From Actinomycetota bacterium (GTDB lineage Bacteria; Actinomycetota; Thermoleophilia; Miltoncostaeales; Miltoncostaeaceae), in contig JACJWX010000008.1 in the NCBI GenBank assembly GCA_020636905.1, positions 59,813 through 123,812 on the forward strand: DNA of 64,000 nt. Direction: 5' to 3'. The position numbers and the translations under genes are program-made. The notes under the pieces are model-generated. The model made no database searches. It had not been told where the DNA came from and saw nothing but the letters and a program-made list of their open reading frames with translations. Below, piece after piece: positions 37,435-44,453 of this stretch; within the stretch, counting starts at the first letter, position 1, and every line of letters begins with the position of its first letter.

Positions 37435-37884
37435 ATGAGCAGCAGCACGCCGATCGAGACCGACCGGGGAACCTGGACGCCGCCCGACGACGAGGCGCTC
37501 ACGCGCGTCATGCGCGACGCCACGACGATTGCCGTGGTCGGCGCATCGGGCGACCCGAGCCGCCCCAGCCACGGTGTCACTGCCTATCTCATCAACGCGG
37601 GCTACACGGTGTGGCCGGTGCATCCGAAGGAAACCGAGATCCTCGGCGTCCCCGTGTTCGCTTCACTGGCCGAGCTCCCGGGAACCCCAGACATCGTCGA
37701 TGTCTTCCGCAAGGCGGACGCCCTCCCGGGTGTGGCCGAGCAGGCGATCGGCACGGGCGCGTCGGTCTTCTGGGCCCAGCTGGGGCTCCACAGCGACGAC
37801 GCGGTGCGGATCGCCCACGGCGCCGGGCTCGAGGTCGTCACCGACCGCTGCATCAAGGTCGAGCACGCCCGGCTGCTCGGGTAG
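37435..37884 (+). CDS. CoA-binding domain protein (YccU type)
   Basis: Encodes 149 residues from ATG 37435, with GAAGGAAG upstream. A single Rossmann-type CoA-binding domain is shown by 'TIAVVGASGDPSRPSHGV', 'GYTVWPVHPKETEILGVPVF', 'PDIVDVFRKAD' and the closing 'TDRCIKVEHARLLG'. The CxK/H ending is typical of stand-alone domains such as YccU/YccA-type proteins, whose role is unknown; it may hold CoA or a related nucleotide. It is the last gene of this rightward cluster and converges on terC. Confidence 0.9.
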   Translation: MSSSTPIETDRGTWTPPDDEALTRVMRDATTIAVVGASGDPSRPSHGVTAYLINAGYTVWPVHPKETEILGVPVFASLAELPGTPDIVDVFRKADALPGVAEQAIGTGASVFWAQLGLHSDDAVRIAHGAGLEVVTDRCIKVEHARLLG

Positions 37885-37894
37885 CCCTCGGGCC

Positions 37895-39109
37895 TCAGGT
37901 CGGCGGGGTGTCCATCCCGGCCCGGGCGGCCAGGCGCTCGGCGCGGAGCGCCAGCGCCCGCCCGATGAGTTCCATCAGTTCGTCCTCGTCCTGGATCCGC
38001 TCGCGGTACTTCACCGGGAGTGACTGGATGATCGTGAGCTCGTTCTCGAGCGATTCGAAGATCTTCCTACGCAGACCGAGATCGGTCTCGTAGCTGGTGT
38101 CCAGGTACTGCTCGGCGTGATGGCGGGCGCTGGTGACGGCGTCCTGTGCGCGGCCGGCCGGGCTCATGAGCGATGCTGTCACCGTGATCGCCAGCACGCT
38201 CACGATCACGATCAGCGACAGCTCGATGCTGACCTCCGCGACGTGCACCGGACGGCCGTCGTTGATGAACGGCACGTTGTTCTCGTGGAGGGCGTGGAGG
38301 ATCAGCTTGACCCCGATGAATCCGAGAATGCCGGCGAGGCCGTAGCCCAGGTAGATGAGCCGGTCGAGCAGGCCGTCGATCAGGAAGTAGAGCTGACGGA
38401 GGCCCATGAGCGAGAAGGCCGTGGCCGTGAACACGATGAACGTGTTCTGGGTGAGGCCGAAGATCGCCGGGATGGAATCGAGCGCGAACATGACGTCGGT
38501 CAGGCCCAGCGCCGCCATCACCAGGATCATGGGGGTCAGCACGCGCTTTCCGTCCACGACGGTGAACAGTCTGTCGCTGTCGTAGTGCTCGGACGTGCGG
38601 AACAGGCGGCGCGCCAGGCGCACGGTGATGCTCTCCTGTGCGTGGGCGCCCTCACCCTCCGGTCGCAGCAGCTTGCCCGCGGTCAGCAGCAGGAAGAACC
38701 CGAATAGGTAGAAGACCCACGCGTAGCGGTTGATGAGCGCGGCGCCCAGGAAAATGAAGCCGCCGCGGGCGATCAGCGAGAACACGATCCCCACCAACAG
38801 AGCCTTCTGCTGGTCCGCGCGCGGGACGCGGAACGTGCTCATGATGATGAGGAACACGAACAGGTTGTCCACCGACAACGCGAGTTCGGTGAGGTAGCCG
38901 GCGAAGAACTCGGTGCCCATCGTGCGTCCGCCGAAGGACAGCACCCCCAGCCCGAACGAGACCCCGATGGAGGCGTAGATCGCCGTCCAGGTCGCCGATT
39001 CGCGGATGCTGGGCGTGTGCGCCGAGCGGACGTGGAACACCAGGTCGAACACCAGCAACCCGACGATGCCGGTGATCGTGGCGATCCAGACCCAGGTGGG
39101 GACCGTCAT
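37895..39109 (-). CDS. TerC-family membrane protein (Alx type)
   Basis: Encodes 404 residues from ATG 39109, with AGGAGG three bases upstream. About eight helices carry the family marks 'TELALSVDNLFVFLIIM' and 'GLTDVMFALDSIPAIFGLTQ', whose acidic residues in the membrane bind a cation. TerC/Alx proteins export manganese and help load metalloenzymes at the membrane. A cytoplasmic C-terminal tail of about 90 residues ('LRRKIFESLENELTIIQSLP') is longer than in Alx. The gap to the preceding GST gene is only 30 bases, which leaves no room for a manganese riboswitch, so it is likely co-transcribed with that gene. Confidence 0.92.
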   Translation of the reverse strand: MTVPTWVWIATITGIVGLLVFDLVFHVRSAHTPSIRESATWTAIYASIGVSFGLGVLSFGGRTMGTEFFAGYLTELALSVDNLFVFLIIMSTFRVPRADQQKALLVGIVFSLIARGGFIFLGAALINRYAWVFYLFGFFLLLTAGKLLRPEGEGAHAQESITVRLARRLFRTSEHYDSDRLFTVVDGKRVLTPMILVMAALGLTDVMFALDSIPAIFGLTQNTFIVFTATAFSLMGLRQLYFLIDGLLDRLIYLGYGLAGILGFIGVKLILHALHENNVPFINDGRPVHVAEVSIELSLIVIVSVLAITVTASLMSPAGRAQDAVTSARHHAEQYLDTSYETDLGLRRKIFESLENELTIIQSLPVKYRERIQDEDELMELIGRALALRAERLAARAGMDTPPT

Positions 39110-39139
39110 CGACCTCCTGCCGCGGTTGCGACGGGACGG

Positions 39140-39739
39140 TCAGGCATCGATGGGCACATGACCCGGCTGATCGGCCACCCGGGCGAGCCACCGCCGGATC
39201 GCCGGGTACGCATCCAGCGAGAACCCGCCCTCGGGAGCCACATGCGTGTAGGCGTAGAGGGCGACGTCGGCGAGGGTGAGGCCATCGCCCACGAAGTACA
39301 CCCGGTCAGCGAGATGGCCCTCCATGGCATCGAGCACGGCGTAGCCCTTGCGTTCCAGCTCGGGCAGGCGGTCGGCGAAGTCTTCCGGGCGTCCGGAGAT
39401 GTGGCGCATGTAGCGGACCACCGCGATGGCCGGTTCGTGGTCGTACTGCTCGAAGAACATCCACTGCAGCATCTGCGCGTGGACGAATGGGTCCGACGGC
39501 ACCAGCGCGGTGTCTTGCGCGAGGTACCAGATGATCGCGTTCGACTCCGGGAGCGCCCGGCCGTCGTCCAGCACCAGTGTCGGAACACGCAGGGCGGGGT
39601 TCAGGTGGCCCAGCACCTCGCGGCGGTTCGATCGGTCGTTGACTTCGAGCTGCCGTCGCTCGTAGTCGACCCCCAGGTACGCCAGCACCAGCCGGACCTT
39701 GTAGCAGTTGCCCGACTGCTCGTTCTCGTAGAGGAGCAT
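39140..39739 (-). CDS. Glutathione S-transferase-like protein
   Basis: Encodes 199 residues from ATG 39739. The N-terminal thioredoxin-like domain has 'NEQSGNCYKVRLVLAYLGVDYE', 'RVPTLVLDDGRALPESNAII', and the helical C-terminal domain has 'TLADVALYAYTHVAPEGG'. The fold is clear. Actinobacteria often lack glutathione, so the thiol used may be another (mycothiol or bacillithiol) or the protein may not be an enzyme. The promoter TACATT lies exactly six bases before the ATG, so the mRNA is probably leaderless. Confidence 0.9.
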   Translation of the reverse strand: MLLYENEQSGNCYKVRLVLAYLGVDYERRQLEVNDRSNRREVLGHLNPALRVPTLVLDDGRALPESNAIIWYLAQDTALVPSDPFVHAQMLQWMFFEQYDHEPAIAVVRYMRHISGRPEDFADRLPELERKGYAVLDAMEGHLADRVYFVGDGLTLADVALYAYTHVAPEGGFSLDAYPAIRRWLARVADQPGHVPIDA

Positions 39740-39745
39740 GGCGAC

Positions 39746-39751
39746 AATGTA
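39746..39751 (-). promoter_or_regulatory. -10 box TACATT placed for a leaderless GST transcript
   Basis: On the minus strand TACATT is followed by six bases and ATG 39739. The same arrangement is seen before the SanA/YdcF gene. Confidence 0.55.
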
Positions 39752-39849
39752 GCGGTGACGCGGCGCTGCGCTCGGAAGTCTGGCGCGCGTGCAGGGGCGC
39801 GCCCGGAGGGCGTGTAAGGATCGGGCCACTTCCGGACCCTTACTCGGTG

Positions 39850-40359
39850 ATGACCGCCTCGGACGACCCACGCCATCGCTTCGAGGAGCTGTGGGACACC
39901 CAGCACGCCGCCGTGCTGGCCTACGCGCTCCGCCGCACCGACCCCGACACCGCGCGCGACGTCGTGGCCGAGGCGTTCACCGCGGCATGGCGTCGCATTG
40001 ACGACGTGCCGGAGCAGGCTCGGCTCTGGATGCTCGGCCTCGCGCGCGGCGCGCTCTCGAACATCCGCCGCGCGGATCGACGGCGAGCGGCGCTGGCCGA
40101 GCAGATCGCAACCACCGTTGCCAGGGACGGCTCGGTCGAATCCCTGGGCCTTGCCGAAGCGATTCGCGACCTGTCCGACCGCGACGCCGAGGCGCTCCTG
40201 CTCGTGGCCTGGGACGGCCTCAGTCACGCCGAGGCCGCTCGAGTCGTGGGCTGTACCACGGCCACGTTCACCGTCCGTGTGCACCGCGCGCGCCGCCGTC
40301 TGGCCGCGCTCCTCGGACGACCGACCACGACACCCGTCGTTCCGGAGGGCTCCGAATGA
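39850..40359 (+). CDS. ECF-type RNA polymerase sigma factor
   Basis: Encodes 169 residues from ATG 39850 (GTG 39847 directly precedes it). Region 2 covers about 10-80, with 'AVLAYALRRT' and 'DVVAEAFTAAWRRIDDVPE', and region 4 covers about 105-160 with a helix-turn-helix in 'GLSHAEAARVVGCTTATFTVRVHRARRRL'. It directs RNA polymerase to a small set of stress promoters. Its stop overlaps the next gene as ATGA, the standard layout for a sigma factor and its membrane-bound antagonist. Confidence 0.94.
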   Translation: MTASDDPRHRFEELWDTQHAAVLAYALRRTDPDTARDVVAEAFTAAWRRIDDVPEQARLWMLGLARGALSNIRRADRRRAALAEQIATTVARDGSVESLGLAEAIRDLSDRDAEALLLVAWDGLSHAEAARVVGCTTATFTVRVHRARRRLAALLGRPTTTPVVPEGSE

Positions 40360-41846
40360 CCGACCCCACCCAGCTTCTGGCCGCCCGCAACCCTGTCTCG
40401 GAGGACACACTCCGCGATCGTGGGGCCGCACCCGAGGGGGTTCGGATGCGCGACGAGATCATGGCCCGGAACCCGCGCGTCGCGCGGCCGCAGCGTCGTC
40501 GCGTGCATATCGGCGGCATCATCGGCGGAGCGGCGGCGGTCGGGGCGGCGGCCCTGGTCGGTGCGCTGTTCGTGATGACCGGCCCGCAGGACGAGCCGCC
40601 ACCCTCCGGCGCGATCCCCGAGGGCGGCTGGGGGATGGAGGCCACCGTGCGCGTGGAGCCGTCTCCAGGCGGGCTGTCGCTGGAGGACGCCAGCGAACGG
40701 GCGGCCGCGATCATCGAGGCCCGCGGGGAATCCCGTGGGATGGACAACGTGCAGGCCGATGTGCTGGCTCCGGGGTTCGTTCGTGTGACCGTCCCGTGGG
40801 CGCAGTTCGAGTCGCAGTTTGCGCCGCTGCTGCTGGGCTCGCCCCGGGTGGCGATCTACGACCTGGACCGGGTGACACTCGCGAACTCCGCGACGGATCC
40901 GGCTCGGGCGCTGCGGGTGCTTCGCGGGCGGCCCGGTACAGCGCGAAGTGGAGAGTGGTACGCGATCTCCGGATCGCAGCTCGTCGCGGGTCCGCTTTCC
41001 GCCCCCACGGGGGGCCGACGACTTTGGGCGTGGGTCGAGGCTCGCTCAGGCGTCGTGGCCGCTCGCGCTCGCTCCGGCACCTCGTTCCGGGTGTTGCGGG
41101 ACACCCCAGTCGCCGACTCCATCGACATCACCAGCATTGAGGAGTCGACAGGGCGGATTCGCGCGGTCCTGGGCCGGTCCGTCGTCGCGAGCCGTCCAGC
41201 ACTCGTCGTTTCGGAACCATTCGCCATCGGATACGGGCCGTCGATCGTGGCCTCGGGGCGGTCGAGTTCCCGTCCTGTGGCGACGGCCAATTTCGCGCTG
41301 GGAGGCGGGCGGAGGGTGCCGGAGTGGGCCATCTCCGTCGGCGGCTTGGATGCTGTTCTCCAGCAGGCATCGGTGCGCGGCATCGGTACCCCGCCTCAGC
41401 GGGGTGGCCGTCGCATTCCGACGCCGAAACGGCTCCGCCTCGTCGTCCGGACGGGCCTGGATCCCCTCGATGCGCCGGGCGCCTTCCGAGAGGGGTCGGT
41501 GCGTCTCGTTGCGTCCGGCTCGGGAGGATTTCGGGCCTGGGAGTTCGAGACCACGACGGCCCGCCTCGTCGCGTCCGCAGGTGGAAATGTGTTTGCCTAC
41601 GGAATGTGCGCGCTGGGACCGACCGCGCCGGTCATCGAGAAGTGTTTCGGCGCCGCGGCCTTCGTCTTCGGGCCGGTCGCACCGGGCGTCCGCACGGTGA
41701 TCGTGTCGGGCAGCGACGGCACCCGGGTTGCTCGCATGCGGCCGCGGAATGGATGGTTCTCGGCGACGATCCCGGCGGCACAGACCGGCGGAGGCGTGGA
41801 GGTCGTCGCTCTCGACGCGTCGGGGGCTGAGATCGGTCGACGCTAG
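40356..41846 (+). CDS. Probable membrane anti-sigma factor with large outer domain
   Basis: Encodes 496 residues from ATG 40356, translationally coupled to the sigma gene. A cytoplasmic part of about 50 residues precedes one membrane helix (about 51-74), and some 420 residues lie outside. The cytoplasmic part lacks the HxxxCxxC zinc anti-sigma motif, so the role rests on gene order and topology. Residues about 90-150 resemble SecDF-type 'ERAAAIIEARGE...VTVPW' segments. Two cysteines near 415-428 could form a disulphide. The stop codon TAG coincides with the target TA of a mobile repeat that begins there. Confidence 0.8.
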   Translation: MTDPTQLLAARNPVSEDTLRDRGAAPEGVRMRDEIMARNPRVARPQRRRVHIGGIIGGAAAVGAAALVGALFVMTGPQDEPPPSGAIPEGGWGMEATVRVEPSPGGLSLEDASERAAAIIEARGESRGMDNVQADVLAPGFVRVTVPWAQFESQFAPLLLGSPRVAIYDLDRVTLANSATDPARALRVLRGRPGTARSGEWYAISGSQLVAGPLSAPTGGRRLWAWVEARSGVVAARARSGTSFRVLRDTPVADSIDITSIEESTGRIRAVLGRSVVASRPALVVSEPFAIGYGPSIVASGRSSSRPVATANFALGGGRRVPEWAISVGGLDAVLQQASVRGIGTPPQRGGRRIPTPKRLRLVVRTGLDPLDAPGAFREGSVRLVASGSGGFRAWEFETTTARLVASAGGNVFAYGMCALGPTAPVIEKCFGAAAFVFGPVAPGVRTVIVSGSDGTRVARMRPRNGWFSATIPAAQTGGGVEVVALDASGAEIGRR

Positions 41847-42044
41847 TGTCGTGAGTCGGAAGTTCGGGCGCAGCGTGGCGAGCGAAAACCGCATGCAACA
41901 AGGAGGAGGTTCGGGACAATGCCGGTGGCATGGCCCGAGCCGACGACGCACCCTCGGCGAGGCGCCGGTGACCCGGGGGCGGTGGGGGGGTTTCGTGTGA
42001 GTTTGCAGCCGCCAGGCTGCCGCGAAACCTCCGACTCAGGACGC
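41846..42044. mobile_element. MITE-like inverted-repeat element, copy 1 (TA flanked)
   Basis: A 199-bp element between two CTAG tetramers (41843-41846 and 42044-42047), as if inserted at TA with duplication. The terminal inverted repeats match at 16 of 19 positions, beginning GTGTCGTGAGTCGG on the left. Internal features are AAGGAGGA, an ATGCC/GGCAT hairpin, a GCCGA/TCGGC hairpin and a GCAGC/GCTGC hairpin. A 42-codon frame starting at ATG 41919 follows the AAGGAGGA. No transposase is encoded. It aligns along its length with 58705-58900, about 84% identical by hand with one 3-base gap. IS630/Tc1-type elements have this TA (CTAG) preference. Confidence 0.75.
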
Positions 42045-42106
42045 TAGGGACGACTGCACCGCACCGCCGGGCAGAACGCGCAATCGCACGCCTTGACACC
42101 GCACCC

Positions 42107-42126
42107 ACCAGACAAGAAAGTCTGGT
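42107..42126. promoter_or_regulatory. 7-bp inverted repeat before the winged-helix regulator (likely operator)
   Basis: ACCAGAC and GTCTGGT are exact complements separated by AAGAAA, ending five bases before ATG 42132. TTGACA at 42093-42098 may be the -35 of the promoter it overlaps. The placement suggests self-repression by the encoded helix-turn-helix protein. Confidence 0.5.
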
Positions 42127-42131
42127 CAACG

Positions 42132-42761
42132 ATGGCCAGAACGGACTCCCGCCACATTGCGCAGATCTTCGGGTCTGCCCTCCAGGCCGACATCCTCGCG
42201 CGACTGCTGCTCACCGACGATGCGAGCATCACCGCGGCCGAGCTGGTCGACTCGGTCGACGAGAGCCGCGCCACCGTGTTCCGCGAGCTGCGACGGCTCA
42301 CCCAGGTGGGCATCCTGCGCCGTGAGGAGATCGACGGAAACGCCTGCTATCGGGCCGCAACCGACTCGCCCCTCTATCCGGCCCTGCGCGAGCTGGCGAT
42401 GCGCACCGTGGGGGTCGAGGCGATGCTCCGTGAGGGGCTCGGCAGGCTCGACGGCGTCGATGCCGCCGCGATCTTCGGGGACTGGGCGAAGGGCGTCATC
42501 GGGGGCCCGAGTCCCATCCACGTGCTCGTGGTCGGGTCACCGGACCAGGCGGCGCTCACGGCGCTGGCACGCCGGGTCAGCCGGCGCGCGGGTCGCACCA
42601 TCAATCCCGTGACCTGGACCCGCGAGGAACTGGATCAGGAGCTCGCATGGCCCACGGGATTCGTCGCCGAGCTGACACGAGAAGCGCTGGTTCCGCTCGT
42701 CGGCGCGGTCCACCGGGACCTGCCGTCGACCGGGGTCACCCTCGTGTCGTCGCCTCGGTAA
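42132..42761 (+). CDS. ArsR-like winged-helix regulator with degenerate nucleotidyltransferase domain
   Basis: Encodes 209 residues from ATG 42132. The winged helix (about 8-85) includes 'SITAAELVDSVDESRATVFRELRRLTQVGILRREE'. The second half follows the MNT nucleotidyltransferase pattern ('AAIFGDWAKGVI...IHVLVVGSPDQ') often fused to such regulators. The GS motif reads GD here, and the usual acidic metal ligand before 'VLVVG' is His, so catalysis is unlikely. It may act as a pure repressor. The gene overlaps the end of pgl on the other strand by 26 bases. Confidence 0.85.
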   Translation: MARTDSRHIAQIFGSALQADILARLLLTDDASITAAELVDSVDESRATVFRELRRLTQVGILRREEIDGNACYRAATDSPLYPALRELAMRTVGVEAMLREGLGRLDGVDAAAIFGDWAKGVIGGPSPIHVLVVGSPDQAALTALARRVSRRAGRTINPVTWTREELDQELAWPTGFVAELTREALVPLVGAVHRDLPSTGVTLVSSPR

Positions 42762-43446
42762 TCAGGAACACGAGCTCGCCGTCGGTGGGCCGCACCCGAC
42801 CGGCGGGAATGGAACGGTCCCCATCAATCGCTCGGGCCACCACGTCGGCCTTCTCCGCGCCGTCCACGAGGAACAACACCCGTCGTGACGCGTTGATGAA
42901 CGGCATGGTCATCGTCACACGCCATGGTTGCGGCATCTCGGGCCGGTGGACGGGCACCATCAGCCGGTCGGTGACGTCCAGAGCGGGATCGTCGGGGAAC
43001 AATGACGCCGTGTGGCCGTCGGGTCCGATTCCCAGCAGGCACAGGTCCAGGCGCGGGACGGTTCCCGCTGAGACACCCATCACGGCACGCACCTCGGCCT
43101 CCGCGGCGGCCGCCGCCGCCTCCGGCTCCAGCTCACCCTTGATGCGGTGGATGGCCGTGGGGGGGACCGCCATGCGTTCCAGGAACGCCTCGCGGGCGAG
43201 GCGGTAGTTGGACGCCTCGTCGTCGGGCGGAACGAGCCGCTCGTCGCCGAAGAACAGCTGCAGCCTGGCCCATGGCACACATCGCGAACCCAGGTGCTGG
43301 TACGCCACCCGGGGGGTCCTGCCGCCGGCGAGTGAGACGGTGGCCGGCTTCTCGGTCGAGGAGGCGACGGCGAGCGCCTCGATGCGTTCGGCGGCCTCGT
43401 CGGCCAGGGCCAACCCGTCCGGGACGACGATCACCTCAGGCTTCAT
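42736..43446 (-). CDS. pgl: 6-phosphogluconolactonase
   Basis: Encodes 236 residues from ATG 43446, overlapping the opcA stop as ATGA. It hydrolyses 6-phosphogluconolactone, the second step of the oxidative pentose-phosphate pathway. Family segments visible are 'VSLAGGRTPRVAYQHL', 'FFGDERLVPPDDEASNYR' and 'LLGIGPDGHTASLFPDDP', with the active-site Asp, Arg and His. It is the last gene of the six-gene minus-strand operon. Its 3' end overlaps that of the convergent regulator gene, so the two transcripts share antisense sequence. Confidence 0.95.
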   Translation of the reverse strand: MKPEVIVVPDGLALADEAAERIEALAVASSTEKPATVSLAGGRTPRVAYQHLGSRCVPWARLQLFFGDERLVPPDDEASNYRLAREAFLERMAVPPTAIHRIKGELEPEAAAAAAEAEVRAVMGVSAGTVPRLDLCLLGIGPDGHTASLFPDDPALDVTDRLMVPVHRPEMPQPWRVTMTMPFINASRRVLFLVDGAEKADVVARAIDGDRSIPAGRVRPTDGELVFLITEATTRG

Positions 43447-44453
43447 CGCGTGCTGAGCTCCAGGGCAATGGGAAGTGCGCGCTCGAATGGACGATCCGGC
43501 CGCTGGAGCTCCAGCTCGCCGGCGAGCAACTCGGAACGCTTCCGACAGGGTAGCGGCAGCACCCGCCGGTGGGCCGCTTCCATGGGCGCCGACATCACGA
43601 CTGCCGCCGTGTCGCGGTCGGGGTAGCGCTCGACCGTCATCTGGCGGCCCGAGAGGCTCTCGAGGCGGACCGCGGCGATCCCCTCGCGGAACTCGCCGAG
43701 TCGCTGGATGAACTCGATGTGCAGGCGCGAACCGAGCGCGTCGCGCAGCCATCCGCCCATCAGCAGGGCCTGCACCGTGGGCGTTTCGCCGGGGTACCAG
43801 ATCTCGGCCGATCCGCCCTTCTGGAGCCGTTCGATGTTGCCGGCGTCCATCATCTGATTCATGAGCTGGCGCCAGGGGGTCAGCTCGGCCCAGGCCAGAT
43901 CGGTGAGCGCGGGTCCGGCGCTCATTGCGTGCACCAGGTGGCCGATCGCCACGGCCGGGGTGGCGTGGTGGGTGCTTTCGCTGATGAGGCGATCGGCGTC
44001 TTCGAGGACCGACTCCAGCACCGGATCGCTGATGTCGGGGGCGTCCGGCCACCACACGAACACCGGGAGATCCGACCGCACCAGCGCCCGCACGGCCGAG
44101 GCGGCGCCTCCCGTCGACTCGCCCCGGAGCGTGATGCGGATGAGCTCCACCTTCGAGGCCCGGCCCGACCCGCCCAGGACATGGGCCCGGGTCTCCAGGT
44201 GGGCGTCGATACCCTCACCCGACCATTCACGCTTCACGATGATCGCCCGTGAGGGCTGGTGGGTCGTCATCTCCTCGATGAAGTTCTCGATGTCCTCGCC
44301 GTTCTCGTCGCGGGCGAAGGCCACAAGGTTGAGCACACCGGCGTGGGGCAGCGGCTGGCCGTCGTCGTCGACGGCGTGCAACCGGTTGAGACGGCCGGCC
44401 AGTTCGGACACCGACTCGACGTGTCCGTCCCACATGGAGGTGGCGAGGCTCAC
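43443..44453 (-). CDS. opcA: Glucose-6-phosphate dehydrogenase assembly protein OpcA
   Basis: Encodes 336 residues from GTG 44453, which overlaps the zwf stop as GTGA; GTG 44465 would add four residues. OpcA activates or assembles G6PDH in cyanobacteria and actinobacteria. Recognisable segments include 'VLNLVAFARDENGEDIENFIEEMTTHQPSRAII', 'PVFVWWPDAPDI' and 'ESLSGRQMTVERY'. There are no catalytic motifs, as expected. Its place between zwf and pgl is the classic actinobacterial order. Confidence 0.94.
   Translation of the reverse strand: MSLATSMWDGHVESVSELAGRLNRLHAVDDDGQPLPHAGVLNLVAFARDENGEDIENFIEEMTTHQPSRAIIVKREWSGEGIDAHLETRAHVLGGSGRASKVELIRITLRGESTGGAASAVRALVRSDLPVFVWWPDAPDISDPVLESVLEDADRLISESTHHATPAVAIGHLVHAMSAGPALTDLAWAELTPWRQLMNQMMDAGNIERLQKGGSAEIWYPGETPTVQALLMGGWLRDALGSRLHIEFIQRLGEFREGIAAVRLESLSGRQMTVERYPDRDTAAVVMSAPMEAAHRRVLPLPCRKRSELLAGELELQRPDRPFERALPIALELSTR

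Noticed and set aside
39110..39139. Possible manganese riboswitch before the TerC-type gene
   Set aside because: Only 30 bases separate it from the preceding co-directional gene, too few for a yybP-ykoY element.
41919..42047. Annotating the 42-codon frame inside element copy 1 as a gene
   Set aside because: The first 14 codons are identical to copy 2 at DNA level, so there is no synonymous-change evidence for coding, and antisense frames are also open; it is left as a hypothesis within the element.
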